From: Capitella teleta
Taxonomy: Eukaryota > Annelida > Polychaeta > Capitellidae
Direction: 5' to 3'
Length of the DNA: 64,000 bases
Assembly (NCBI GenBank): GCA_000328365.1
Contig: KB310309.1
Location: forward strand, 42,343 to 106,342
Shown: positions 1-12,249 of the stretch, one piece after another
Layout of the letters: each line of letters opens with the position of its first letter
Position numbering within the stretch: the stretch's first letter is position 1
Made by a program: the position numbers and the translations under genes
The notes under the pieces: generated by a model
What the model was told of the DNA's origin: nothing
The model's input: the letters and a program-made list of their open reading frames with translations, nothing else
Database searches by the model: none

Positions 1-240
1 ATCTATAAATTTTAATATCCTTTTGATAAAGTACTCGTTTTGTGAAATGTAATGCATTCTACAGAGTATTACAAGTAATTCATATTGGCTGCCCTACAAC
101 GGTAAACGTTATGATTACCATTAAGCGAGAGCCATAACGCACCGGAACTTCTCAGAGACTACCGCCAAAAGCCAATCTCAGCTAGCATATATTTAGAGCT
201 GAATTCCTATTCGATGCTCCATCTGTATTACTCCACGTCA
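1..240 (+). repeat. Family A repeat, end piece (copy A0)
   Basis: This stretch is the inverted counterpart of about 13090-13323. The two match along nearly their whole length with scattered substitutions, from the ATCCTTTTGATAAAG-type end through the GGAATTCAGCTCTGA-type segment. In the 13-kb copy this segment sits next to the gene-like part of family A, so I read it as that family's 5' flank. The window edge truncates it. No reading frame is evident in this part. Confidence 0.75.
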
Positions 241-3200
241 TTGGTAAACATTGCACGAGAAAATCAATTGAAATTGAAATGAGCATTTGAGAAATAGAAT
301 GCAATTGAGCAATTCGAATGTACATGTATGATGTGCCACAGTGTAAAGAGTTTCAAACAGCTGCGCTTCCACTGAGCGTATAACGTTTTGCGAGTAGAGA
401 CACATGATGCGTTATGATGTGCCAAAGCTACCATGATACGCAAGGCCAACGAGTTTCATTCATACGAATGCGAATTGCATTTATTCAGCATACACATTCC
501 CCCAGGGTCGTTATCAGTCCTGCAATACAACTTTATTTATATTTTTTTTTAAACCTCAGAATCAAGTGTATAATACAGGAGATAAATAATTATAATAAAT
601 TATGGGACCAAGAGGTGCCATAGCAACAGCAGAACAAAGATTCAAAGAGAACAAAAATTAGATCATCAGCCTGAGTTAAACCAATAGCAAAACAGGATGC
701 CCCGCTCACGTGACCTGACTTCGTACCCTCGAGTCATGCAAAATGCAATGCCATGGTAATCTGGAGGGACATTTACACTCATTAGCAAACAAACTGCATA
801 GCTCAGGTTGAAAGTGCTGGATCTGTTGACATGCAAAAGGCATAGCCCCAAGATCCCCCGGAAGAACCTCATGTCAACCTATGCCGCATACATAGCAGGC
901 TATAACCAGGTTTTGTAGGAAGGTGTGAGGGGATTCAAAAAGATTGTCTGGTGCTAAATATTACTACAGTGCGTGAGCAGGTGTTCCTGTTTTTGCTATA
1001 CCTCGGATTTAATCCTTGCCATGGATACCCATGTCCTAACGTGGACAGATGTACCATGTTGCTCTTCATAGATAAAAAATAATTTGTTTTGTAGAATGCT
1101 ATTTGCAAACACTCACGTGTTGTTGACCTCATCATGCGTTAGCCTCGAAGCAAACATTCGTCCTGTCATGCACATCTGTCGTGATACAAGGGATTCGAGA
1201 GACGGTGACCGCATTCCCGCTGATGGACATGAACAGCCACGAAGCGGGTCTTATGCTGGGTGTGCCATCTAGCAACAATCTTCTGTGTCACAAGCAAGCC
1301 ACTTATGGTCTGATAAGAGGCATGTTTATGGCTCTCGCCACCCCGTAAACTTCCCCGCAGCACATGTCTATGAATGGATAAATGCTTTTGATGGCTGAGA
1401 TGAAAGCACATGATCGCTGCACGTGCTGTTCATACCGAATATCAGATCTTTCAATCTCGTAGTCATCAATCACCCAGGGCTGACGTAATATGGTGGGAAA
1501 TTAATTACTGGACTCAGAATGACTAATTTATGCCCACGCTATGACCTTGGGGTCTTTCAGATTGGGGAAGTAGCTTCTATAGAGGATGTAAACATCATCA
1601 TTGGACGTGTATGTATCACCCGCTTTAAATGCTACTTTTCAGGGGTAATTTGCTGATTGTTCCTGTTCATTTATCAAAAGCCTTAAAGCACGTTGTAGAC
1701 AAAAGATCAAGGCTGGCACCAAATGAACAATTATATATCTCTTGGTGTTTGTTCCTCACATAATGGGAAGGAATTTGTCTGTCTCCCGTGTTCATTTGAT
1801 CGCTTTGTAACTTTCCAAAAATCTTGTTTTCGTTTGAAGATCGGCGACCAATGATCTTTACATGTCCAGCCTTTGAATGACGTTTACATAAACATAAGCT
1901 GTAAGAGGGTGTGTACAGCGTCACATAGGAGACGGAGATGGAATAAAATATCAAGGTAAGAAATAAGGAAGGACATTGCACAATTTCGAGACAATTGGAT
2001 TTGTTTCGACAATTTCGGCTAATGACAAACGAGGTTTGCCATTGTTGACCTTTATCGACAATAGCACAGCCTTTATGAGTAATAGGGATGGAATCTCAAG
2101 TAGAGCCAATGGGCGATATTAGGAGAATATTTGTAGAGCGCATGACGCATGATATATGGCACCTAATATCCGGAATGCAGACAAATCACAGTCCTGATTT
2201 CTTATTTGTTCAGCTCATCGTTGACCGAGATGAATGTGCGCACGAGAGTACACCTCCATGGCAACAGCACTGCTCTCGTTGCTATGGAACGTGGTGACAT
2301 GGAGTACCCACAATGCCATTATGAAGTGAATAATGAATGTAGTTATTGTAGGAGAGGCAGGAAGGAGAAACAGTAAGTTTAGTAACCAACTATGATTAAT
2401 GTCATCATCATTGTCTTGTTTTGATCCACCAAGCAGGACCACCCTCACCCCCTCGGATGATCACTCTGTCTCTGCATGAAATTGAATCTCTCTGAGATTT
2501 ATCGAGCTCAATTTGCGACCCGATTGCAATCACAAAGATTCCGTTTTCACGTGACTCCCTGGCGGGTTGGGCAACGGACAGAGAGGTCGCGAGAGGGGTT
2601 CTTTGATGCGCACCCCAAAAGCAGCTAAACCTTGTTTTTTTTTACTGGCAATGAGTGAGAGATGAAGTGAATAGGACTGTCGGTAACTTGGTACATCAAG
2701 GCTTCGTGAATCTTGAATCGTTACAGATATTTTTGTCGGGGTGAGTTTTCCAGCGATGGATACATTGATGGATTATTTGGTTACTGTACATCATATTGTG
2801 ATTCAGGTTTAATATGTCCTTTCTCTCTAGAGGTTGTTATGAAGATGAACATCTCCCGCTCTAAGCACTGTTGTTATTTTGCCATAATATGCTCCTCTCA
2901 CACATCTAACAAACATACATAAAGCATATAACAAAAAGGCAAGCACCATAACATATAGCGAACATATTCACAAAACACCTATGCCCGCAGAGCATATAGA
3001 TTGGCGGAGGTGAAGCAACGCTCAGTTCAAAGCGTTCAGCGATCGATTCGTAATGATTATTCACATAGAGGCTATCAAGAGAAAGAGAAGGGAAATGGAG
3101 TGACCATTACAACGCATCGCCTCATAAAATACTCGGCAGCCCATTGATGGCTGGCTTCAGATCTGCTTCCCTCGTTGTAATGGATTCTTTTGAGCCTCAC

Positions 3201-4210
3201 AGCGGTGCTGAATCTGATACTGCAACTCAAAGCGTGGCTCAGTTTGAATGTCTTGTGCTGAGGATGAGCCAGTATTTGCCCCATCATTTCCCATTGTTTT
3301 TATCCATGACTTCATCTGGCATTTCCCGATCAGATTCGAAATTATGTATGTCATAGTAGAGATCGTTTTCAGAGAACAATGAAGAGTTTACTTTAAGCTG
3401 CTAATAGTGTGTCATCAGCCAATGGCCTACCATCCTTACTAATGGCAACCCATTAAATCACAGGGCGTGGCATTTAGTGTACAACATTCGTGCATACGTA
3501 CAACAAAGAAGCAACGCTACCCTAATACATTCGATATCAGTATTTGGAGCTCATTCTCCATTATTCAAACCTTTGCAGATATCACGTGAAATAAGCTGCT
3601 CACCCAACAGTGCAAAGTCCTCAGGCAAAAACGAGGGGTTAAGGACGCCGCCTTGAAGCCCTAAAGCTGCGTGTATGGTGTCATAAAAGCTACTGAGCAG
3701 CTTATGATCAAAGGAGCTCCACAGAACACAACTGATTGGCACATCAAGAACTTTACTTTTAACTAGGTGAAAATGAGAGAACCTTTTCACGTACATGTAA
3801 TAAAGCAGCTCTACGTACGACTTGAAAGTTGCTCCTTGAAATGCTTCATTATACAATGTATGCCTGGATGCCAAATGCGTCATACCCATATTCGCACCAA
3901 TCCTTGCAGAAGGTGCCCCAGGGATGCGACAGAGTGTTATATGTTGATTCATCACGAAACGAGAAAACATTTCCTTATGTGATCATGTTTCCCTTGCTGA
4001 CATCATGTATCCCTCATCAAGCTGGTAAACAATAAACATAGAGACACCTCATGAAAGCGAAAGTGTAGAATTACGAAATAAAGACTAAAATGAGGTATAA
4101 TCTTCGGCGTTCCAAAGCCTGAACGCAAATGAGTAAGTGAGTGCTACAAGGTAGCATGTCGTTTTTTTTAGACCCTGCGGCGCCCGCAGAGGGGTAAAAA
4201 AAAACGCACC

Positions 4211-4215
<5 letters not shown>
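241..4215. other. Intergenic DNA without a recognisable gene
   Basis: Apart from chance-length reading frames I see no exon with good splice sites, no transposon terminus and no RNA gene here. Base composition is ordinary for the window. A 139-codon minus-strand frame at 3551-3970 is the longest; it is discussed among the rejected items. Confidence 0.5.
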
Positions 4216-4252
<37 letters not shown>

Positions 4253-4267
4253 NCGGTAGAGAGAGTG
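4216..4267. repeat. (GA)n microsatellite with one ambiguous base
   Basis: An almost pure GA run of roughly 37 bases ends at an N at 4253, followed by degenerate GA. The N suggests the true length was not resolved. Confidence 0.95.
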
Positions 4268-5489
4268 AGAGGTGAAGAGAGACAAAATGCTCTAAGGAGC
4301 CATTCTGGTCATATGGCAATATATTGGTGACGATATTTTGCTATGCGTTGACGGCATACGTTAATTTATCTCAAAACACAACGTGTGATCGAAAAGGGAA
4401 TGAGATACATGTAGCAATATATCTCATCACCAGCAATTCACAAAATGCTATTTTCGGTCATTTCCACAGCTTCTCGCCAGTGTATATATATTTACTTATA
4501 TGGTGGGGGAAGGAAACTTTGGATCGCTTTGGCGATGGGTTGTTGCGGGGAGGGGAGGGGGTGGTCCTTGCACCAAAGAAAAAAAGATGCTGACATGTTC
4601 GGATGTTTCGTTCACTCTACATCGCACTAATGACAAGGTTGTGGGAATATTTCATACTCTGGAGTATGACATGCGCAATGACAGGGGACCACTGCATCAA
4701 AAGGGTCATGCCATCATCACTATCTTTTTGCATCCCGAGTGACCGTTCCCTTATCCTGTTCACAACACTGCTGGATTATGCCGAAATCAATGAACAAGAA
4801 AATTCGTCCTCTCTTTCATATCATGCCGTGAAAAGGCGTGCACTTAATCTGTTAATTAACTAAGAAAAGGTGACAACCGATTCTTGACTTCTGAAGAACA
4901 AGCATCAGTTTCCAACGATAGGCTAAGCATATTCGTTGACAACCGGGGAACCCACCCTCTACTCTATTGCCCTTTGTTCCGATTCTCAGACATTTATTTT
5001 ACATTCATGGGACATTTTTTGCGGCGTGTTTGCTCACTTGGACTTTGGCTCGAGGCGTCAACGAAGCATAACAACCACAAACAACATCACATCGATTAAA
5101 CAGACGCTAATCAAATTGTCTAAAAGAAACGGTGAGTCGATGCGTTAATTCATTCACATAACATCATGCTGTATTTTATGATTAGATCTCATTAGAAATG
5201 ATTGGGTTTTATGGCTCCATCCAACACATTTGGCTGATACCGGTGGCAGATTATTAGATTTGCAGTAATCCACCCGTTGTTCTGAATGATTCTCTAAAAC
5301 TGCTCACAATGTGGATAAAAACGTTTAACACGTAGGTCTAAATGATGGAACAGTAATGGACATTATTATTGCTGAATTATAAACATAACTAATCCGATCC
5401 AACAATATCATAAGCGCATTTTACTGAAAATCGGCTTTATAAGTGCAAAAAAATGCATATCCGTTTGTCAACAACAAGAACAACGTCAC

Positions 5490-5765
5490 CCAAGAACATT
5501 CTTTGTCCTGGAAGGATGTCGATATTTGATGCATGAGGTAAGTGCTGTCAGCAATTCGATGCCCCGATCACCATATTCCAACACTAATCTGGCTGAAAGA
5601 ACACAAGGGTATTGGCATTGACAAGAAGCTGTTGCTCGTCCAAGGAGCAAATAAAGCACAATAAGAGCATTGATCCCAGGATTGCAAGAGACTCAGAAGG
5701 AAGAAGCCGTTCAGTTAATGCTCTTATTCTCACTCAGAGTCATTCGTCAACTCTTAGCAAAGGTT
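5490..5765 (+). repeat. Family A gene-like repeat (copy A1)
   Basis: In coding orientation this copy shows a donor-like GAG|GTAAGT at about 5537-5542, a 62-nt intron-like stretch ending in AAG, and a second exon homologous to the ADELALTRSCRSFKEQ frame of the 12.4-kb copy. It is diverged: the peptide here reads like LTRSCCSSKEQIKHNKSI. It belongs with the pieces at 12250-13323, 34255-34770 and 37990-38505. Because the intron is kept in every copy, spread was probably at the DNA level and not through spliced RNA. Confidence 0.7.
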
Positions 5766-5914
5766 GACCCCTAATCTTTGCTTGTCTATGTATCGTTAAA
5801 TGTGTGGAAAGTGACATATCTTGCATATAATTGTATTCACAAGACATATCAGAACGAAGGATGGGAAACCTAATTAGCATGACTGCTTCCATTCTATGGA
5901 CAAGTCATTGAATG

Positions 5915-6046
<132 letters not shown>

Positions 6047-6956
6047 TAGTATCAGCATTTTATTCGTATGTTTACAATGTTTACAATGCCTGGATTTAGT
6101 TAATCCGTTACTATAGTAACATTTTTTGCCATGAGCTGCCTTGTGGAATTCCTGGGGTCTTATGACGTCATTCGTAGCTCCACTAGCGGCAGATTCGTGA
6201 ACCAAACCGATTTTGCGGAATAATTAGAACCACTGAATATGTGCTGTTCTTGTCTTTTTATACCATGACAATGATGTCAGGTAATTATTATTTTATGCTG
6301 AAATGATTAATTCAGGTGAATATTTCAGGAATTTGACGTTAAATCGGACATAAAGGTTGATATTCGACTTTAAGTGAGTGTTTCTAGTCTTCGTCGGCAT
6401 CTGAATGGTACGGCAGAATGTTCATTTAAAAATAACCTAAATTACAGAACATTGAAGCTTTAATTTTTTCACCTGAGATGGAAATACCCCAGGCAGGCTG
6501 AATGAAGAGATTATTCAAAGGTTAAATATTATTCAGTTTGACCAATCTTCAAATCTTATGTAAGCCTACTGCATTCATTTTGGCAATATTCAGCTCCCAG
6601 TATGTACTTTGAAAAGAGCTCTAGAGGTTACTGTTCAAACAAAACAAAATATTATAATGACCATGTGCAGATTACAAGCCTAGTCTGCAGCTGGTGCATT
6701 GCTATCAAGAATCATCAGCCCAGAAAGTATACCGGTATGCCATGCAACCTAACTGCATGTGCAGATGAGGGTGTAAGGGTGTGCATGGGCACACCTCGAG
6801 TTCCTTTCTTTCATATCATAATTAACAGGGATCGCCAAAATCACCATCTAGCTACCTAAACAGTAGTGTAGGTACTAGGTATACTGCTCTGATACCTATC
6901 GGGAGTTAATCACCATCATAACACCCATGACATAATGGCGCATCGCTGTAGCATCC

Positions 6957-7628
6957 TTAAAGGGATGGGGAACTAAATTTTAAGTGATGTTCTATTGACT
7001 CATAGCACCAATTGATAGCATTCCGTGCCAAAAACACCCTGCCTGGATGCAAGCGTAAGGAAATAATCCATTCCGAATATCGGGGTTAGCATTGCGCCTA
7101 TGGAGGCAACGTCAGCTGATGGCTTGGTTTGGCTGATGGCTGATTGGTCCCGTTCCCCTCGTGAAGCTATCGATTTCAGCCAATCAGAGCAGATCATCTT
7201 CGCCATAAAAGAACATCTCTGTTGTTTACGAAACGAAAGCGCATGCGTGGTGCACTCTGGCTGACCTTTTTACTGTTTCAGGATGAGAAACATGGTAAAT
7301 GTCATAGAAAATCGCTTGTTAAAATAAGAAAAATAGCGAAAAATATTTTTTTTTTCGCGCCTGACTGGTGGCAAAATGATTATTCTATCTATTTCCGAAA
7401 AGAAAATAAAAAAATATCCAGGGGTTTAGTCGCAGGACACGCTGATATGACGAGGCCCATTGTAAAAGATGGGGAACTCGGTGTTTCATCACAGCTCCTG
7501 ACGTCACGCCTAGTTAGCAATATATATCCCGCGAAATCGTTAGCGATGATATTTCTTGTGTGGGCCAGGCATAGGAATCATTTTTGGTGACTCAAAGTCC
7601 ATTTTTAACCAGTTCTCCCTCCCTTTAA
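6957..7628. mobile_element. 664-bp non-autonomous TTAA-flanked element (piggyBac-like)
   Basis: TTAA at 6957-6960 and 7625-7628 bracket 6961-7624. The ends form an imperfect inverted repeat: AGGGATGGGGAACT on the left and the complement of AGTTCTCCCTCCCT on the right (12 of 14 match). Weaker inverted similarity continues inward (left TTGACTCATAGCACC, right complement TTTGAGTCACC). A TTAA target duplication is the hallmark of the piggyBac superfamily. No transposase is present, so this is a MITE-like derivative. Open frames inside it (for example 7222-7590) show no recognisable domain. Confidence 0.65.
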
Positions 7629-8015
7629 TCTGATCATCCAAGCTGTCATGTAGCACAGGTAAATCGGGTGAGGTCTGCGCCCTGGGTCTTGCTGTAGTAA
7701 TAGTATGTCAGCTAGCTCAGTCATCACAGTGACAGTCATGCAGCTATGAGCTATAGGTGAGGTCTAATGATAACATTAATTTAATAATTAGGTACACTTG
7801 TCATATTGACCCGGACCCACAAACGCGGAAGGATACATTCAGTGATCGAGTCACTCACATTCACAGTGATCAGTGTTAATGATCTTGTTAATATCAGTAT
7901 TATTAATATTATTATTACTATTATATTAAATTTCTTTTCAGAACTATTTTTATTTTATTTTTATATATATTTATATATAGCAATAAATTCCTGGTCCTGA
8001 TAGCAAATAATTTTA

Positions 8016-8053
8016 GCTAGATGAGCGCGTTACCAATGCGCCATCGCGGCCCG
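8016..8053 (-). mobile_element. tRNA-like SINE head fragment
   Basis: On the minus strand, GGGCCGCGATGGCGCATTGG followed by TAACGCGCTCATCT resembles the 5' half of a tRNA, with an acceptor-like start and an A-box region. No B box or tRNA 3' half follows, so it is a broken SINE head or tRNA pseudogene rather than a functional tRNA. Confidence 0.4.
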
Positions 8054-10017
8054 TTTTTATACATGCATATTGCATAGGAAGATCGGGAGCCGTTAGCTAA
8101 CAGGTCCCGACGACACACGTGTGCCTGTGTGGCGGTCGGATACCGTTAGCGAAACGGGTGCAGATATACGTCTGTTCCGTTTCTCTAACGGTGCAGATAT
8201 GCGAATCGGGTACGTGTTAATTCAAACGTTCAGCATAGCCACAATGCGATGCAGATGACATTTATAGAAAGCCAACGTCACTACGACTCAAACATGCATC
8301 CATCGATGTAATTAAAGAATAACACCGGAAAGATCACTCCGCACCCTACGATTGCGGCGAGTAAGCAGGATGTCTGCTAATGCTATAATTGCTTCTGGTG
8401 ACTTAAACGGACCCAATACTAGAACAGGTAAGCATAACTCACTTGTGAACTATTTTCTCTTTTTATTATAATATTTCTATTATTTTAGTAACTTGTATTG
8501 TTTAAAAAAGTACCTGCCTACACAAATGCCTGTACGTATTTACTCCGATGCTCAAATCATGTTCAAAGACTGAATCATCCAAAGTAACGACCATAACATT
8601 GTTCCTGAAAGCTTGACCTGATTCTTGATATTTATAAACACGAACTCATCATATTGGGAGACCCCTGGATCAATCACACAACTGGAAAGCCACGCATCAT
8701 TATTGTCTGTCTGCAATCTCACCGACAGCGGCCCTGTTCAATATGGTACTATTAATCAAGGTGAGATAAAAATCGATACATCCTCAATGTGTTCATGTCC
8801 ATATAGATATCAAAATTGATTAATTTGCCAAATATGCAAGAGTCATTTCGGATGGAAATCTCCAATGTTTTAGAGCCCCTGATTGCTTTTAAATTTCTGA
8901 GAAGTGCTTTTGTTTTCCCAAGATACACACTGCTAAACCTTTGGTGTTTCTGTTCCCTGCGAATTCATTACTTGAGCCTTTCATTTCGCAAATTCTAGGA
9001 ATTCAAACGAAAGGGTTTCTACAAATGATGTCCATGTTTTGATTGCAATACGCATATATGCAAACAATATAGCTCGCAGAAATGTGACTCTTCACATACA
9101 TTCAAAGATTACTATATACCAGCATCGTTTAGCATTTTTAATATACACATTTTATCACTTCAATGAAAACAACAAAAATATGTAAATTTGATTTAGATTT
9201 ACATTCTGTTAGAAATGATAGGTTTAATGGAGCTTTTCTCATCGTCATGCAATCAATTGATTGATCATCTTAGCATTGAATGGTTCCAAATATCACGAAT
9301 CATTGCATGCTTGTTCAAGCCATACTCCCCAAGAAAAGTTCGAATTTCTACTACAGGCAATGAACTCGCCAATAAATCCCGCACTTGAATGCAGGCAATG
9401 TACGCACACTGAGTTTAAGGCTGCAATTGACGCTGATAATTATGAACAGATGACACTCGAGATTAGTGATATATTCTTTCAGCAAGTTACGGCTCTCATC
9501 AGGTTTTCATCAAAACCTGATGAGATCTAAGCAGGTTCCTGGGTGAATTGCATCTGCGTCCACTGAACTGATTATAACTGCAGCCGGAAGAACACCTTAG
9601 CATGTTTATTCTGTTTATGACACAATAATATGTTTTCCCAAAACCGAGCTGAGTTTGACGTCTGCCACACCATGGTATCTCTTTGGGAGACTCTACACGA
9701 GGTTGTTGATTCATCACAAATTGGGAGAATATTTCCACAAATGATCATATTATCTTAGATGACGACTACTCAATCATCTACTTCGTATCATCATGCGTAT
9801 GTAAACACTAAACACACCGTTTGTGGAGCTGAAACTAACCAATTCGCTTGAATGCCTCACTGAGTGCTACAATATGGCATACATCTTTTACGCGTTTCTA
9901 TTATCTTCACACGGAGCGACGTCCCCGGAGATACATATGCACGCGAAGGAAATGGAGCGGACAATGTTCCTGTTGCATGTTCATCATCGGTCGCACATGT
10001 TGTTCATGTGAATCCAT
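8054..10017. other. Intergenic DNA with one imperfect inverted repeat
   Basis: A 16-bp inverted repeat (ACCGTTAGCGAAACGG at 8142-8157; CCGTTTCTCTAACGGT at 8177-8192; one mismatch) has each arm followed by GTGCAGATAT plus one base plus CG. Beyond this I see no supported gene. A plus-strand frame at 9261-9530 has no detectable splice context or known domain. Confidence 0.5.
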
Positions 10018-10343
10018 GAGCACCAAATAGCTCAGTCGGTTTCACCGACTGACTGCAATCCTATGCCGACCGAGGGGGTCGAGGTCCCGGGTTCGAGACC
10101 CGATCCGGCCACAGGTTTTGATTGATTATTGAATCTATAATTGTAATCCTTTATAATTGTAATTCTTCGGTGACTCTGCAGTGCTGCCCAACTGCGTAAC
10201 ACAGCCGGGCGCTGTGTACTACTATCTATGGTGGTATGCAGGGATTTATCGATAAGAGTAGGGGTAAAATCCCGGTCCCGGGCCTTCTGTTTTGGCGCCC
10301 GTATCATCCGATTGGTATAGGTGGAGCCGTAAAACCCCATCAC
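10018..10343 (+). mobile_element. tRNA-derived SINE, near full length
   Basis: The head carries an A-box-like TAGCTCAGTCGGT (10028-10040) and a perfect B-box-like GGTTCGAGACC (10090-10100), the internal RNA polymerase III promoter arrangement. A tRNA-unrelated body follows, including CCCGGTCCCGGGCCTTCTG near 10271. The body recurs inverted at 54691-54748 and the head recurs at 11851-12170, which shows dispersal. The 3' boundary is estimated from the match to the 54-kb copy. It is not a functional tRNA, because the anticodon arm region is expanded. Confidence 0.85.
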
Positions 10344-10559
10344 GTATGTTCATGTTAATCCATGAAGAATGTGATCGGTCGCCCTCCTACATTGGAACGA
10401 TATTGCGTAAACTCCAGCGCCAAGGCACTAAAAGCGGAGGAAATGAAGCGCGACTCTCATAACATCATAAGCATCACATCATAAAACTTTCGTCAGCTTC
10501 CTGTGCTTCTCATTGATGTCGTAATTTTTGGCTTCAGATCTTTTTCTACACTGTTTATT

Positions 10560-10995
10560 ATTATTTTTTCTCTTTTTTTAATGTTTTCCTGCTATATACA
10601 TTATGCAGATTCGTGGCAGAATGTCGCATAATTATCAAAATTGATGCTACTTAATGTAGAAATCAACATTACATGCGTGTCTCCCGAATCACGCGATAAA
10701 ACAGCTCCATAACTATGTCAGTCAGTTTCTTTTATGCGTCAGTACCTAAGCTTTGCTTTGTATTCATGATACGAAGCTGATATGAACACAATGTGTATTT
10801 TCTGTCCATTTCGCTGTCAAATATCTCATCTCAGTTTGCAATAACACGAAAAAAAAAACGCACGCTTCTGCATTGAGCACTTTTCGCCGGTGACCCTTTT
10901 GCACGAGCAACATAATGCTCTCTCAGGTCTTGTGAGGTATGTGCGTCGTGAGGAGACAGAACGGCTATGTCCACTTGCGAGGTTTGGTAATAATT
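10560..10995 (-). repeat. Repeat family B, copy B1
   Basis: An inverted, highly similar copy of 36730-37165. Read on the minus strand, it starts near the AAACCTCGCAAGTGGAC segment and ends with an A-rich tail (a T-rich run at 10560-10580 on the plus strand). Both copies keep a frame reading VDIAVLSxHDAHTSQDLR and ARAKGSPAKSAQCRSVRFFF. At this similarity an open frame is not by itself evidence of coding. The A-rich 3' end would suit a retroposon. The family is not recognised. Confidence 0.75.
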
Positions 10996-11850
10996 ATACT
11001 GAGCAACAAAAGAAACACATTTTGAACAGTCCATGAAGTAGTTAAGTCAAAACACAAAATCACGCTTCCGATGGAATTATTATTTTATTGTCAACAATAT
11101 GGCCGCCCATTGTGTCAGTACAGGCCGTGTACATTCGGCGCATGCGGCGGATGAGAATTCGGGCCCTCTCCTCGGCCAGTGCAGCCATTTCTACCAAATT
11201 TTTACCGCAAGTGCTCTCGCGCTCTACACAGGCGATTACGCGGCACTTCAATGGATATAAATGTGGAACTATAAAATGGCGTCGGTGAGAGTCTCGCGTT
11301 TTGAAGTCATCGTCGAATTGTTTGCTCGCTTTTTGGGGGTCCGTGGGATCCGACGATACCATATGCGGTCTGGTAGATGGATGGAAACGTTCTTTGTGGT
11401 GACCCAACAGGATTGCAGGATCCTGCCTCTTGGTCACAACCTGCGCTCTCCCAGACCTGGGTCAATCATCCACTGCTTTAATGGTGGTGAAGCGTAGACG
11501 GAGTAGCTCTAAGAGTAGCGTTAAGAAGCGCGAAACGTGTTGTACAGGAACGACTGCCTGCATTATCCCTATTGAGCACCCTCTTTCCAACGGGCTCAGA
11601 GGGTCTTTTGACTGAAATGAGCCATTCCTTGCTGCATATTCAGAAATTTAGATAAAAAATATAAAATAAGGTTGGTTTTAATGCAGTGGGGGAAGGTTGT
11701 GCTTAGAATGCGACATGATAGCGAGATGGCAGGTCGATCTGGATGGGTGAATGGATAAGGTTGCAATGTTTGCTCTGGTAATTAATAAAAAAAATTTAGT
11801 ATATCGGCAGGTTCGACTCTATGAGCTTACACCTCTTTGCAAAATTTTTG

Positions 11851-12170
11851 CACCGAATAACTCAGGCGGTTTGACCGGCTGACTGCAATCCTATGTTCAC
11901 TGGTCCCTGGTCATATATAATGACACAGGCACACACCGATGACAGTGGTACCTCATTGGCTGCTCTTTAAAGTAACATTTAGTCCCTATAAGGGCTTTCC
12001 CCGTTTGCTGATAAGCAATGTGATTTTGCAAACGAGAGTGTATGTAGGGTTGTAGGGTTTAAGTTTTCATCGGTGTGTGTCAGTGCTTCTTTTAGTAGCG
12101 CCGGAGACCAGTGAACAATCCTATGCTGACCGTGGACGTCGAGGTCCCGGGTTTGAAAAACGGTGTTTAT
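11851..12170 (+). mobile_element. SINE copy split by a MITE
   Basis: The head reads CACCGAATAACTCAGGCGGT, then GACTGCAATCCTATG, is interrupted, and resumes at 12116 with CAATCCTATGCTGACCG followed by GAGGTCCCGGG. This matches the intact copy at 10018 except for the insertion at 11896-12115. The B box is degraded (GGGTTTGAAAA) and the body is largely missing beyond 12170. Confidence 0.8.
11896..12115. mobile_element. 220-bp MITE with near-perfect inverted ends
   Basis: The ends are TTCACTGGTCCCTGG and the complement of CCGGAGACCAGTGAA (13 of 15 match). Subterminal inverted similarity continues (ACACACCGATGA near both ends). The insertion is flanked by the direct repeat CAATCCTATG at 11886-11895 and 12116-12125, which is present once in the uninterrupted SINE at 10018. 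A 10-bp duplication points to a Mutator-like origin. If the terminal G/C pair is counted as part of the ends, an 8-bp duplication (hAT-like) is also possible. It is too short to encode a transposase. Confidence 0.85.
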
Positions 12171-12249
12171 ATTTTATTCCCAAAACCTTCCCTTTTAGGT
12201 TGCGCTCCTGTATAATTATTTCTATTGCAGGCTGAGTCCTTGAGGGAAG

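Noticed and set aside
3551-3970. 139-codon minus-strand open frame
   Set aside because: Length is near what chance gives in 64 kb of this composition; no domain, no splice context, no second copy. An apparent similarity to 9499-9738 rests on one 14-base match (GTGATGAATCAACA), which is expected by chance.
7222-7590. 122-codon plus-strand frame
   Set aside because: Lies inside the TTAA element, has no recognised domain and no paralogue.
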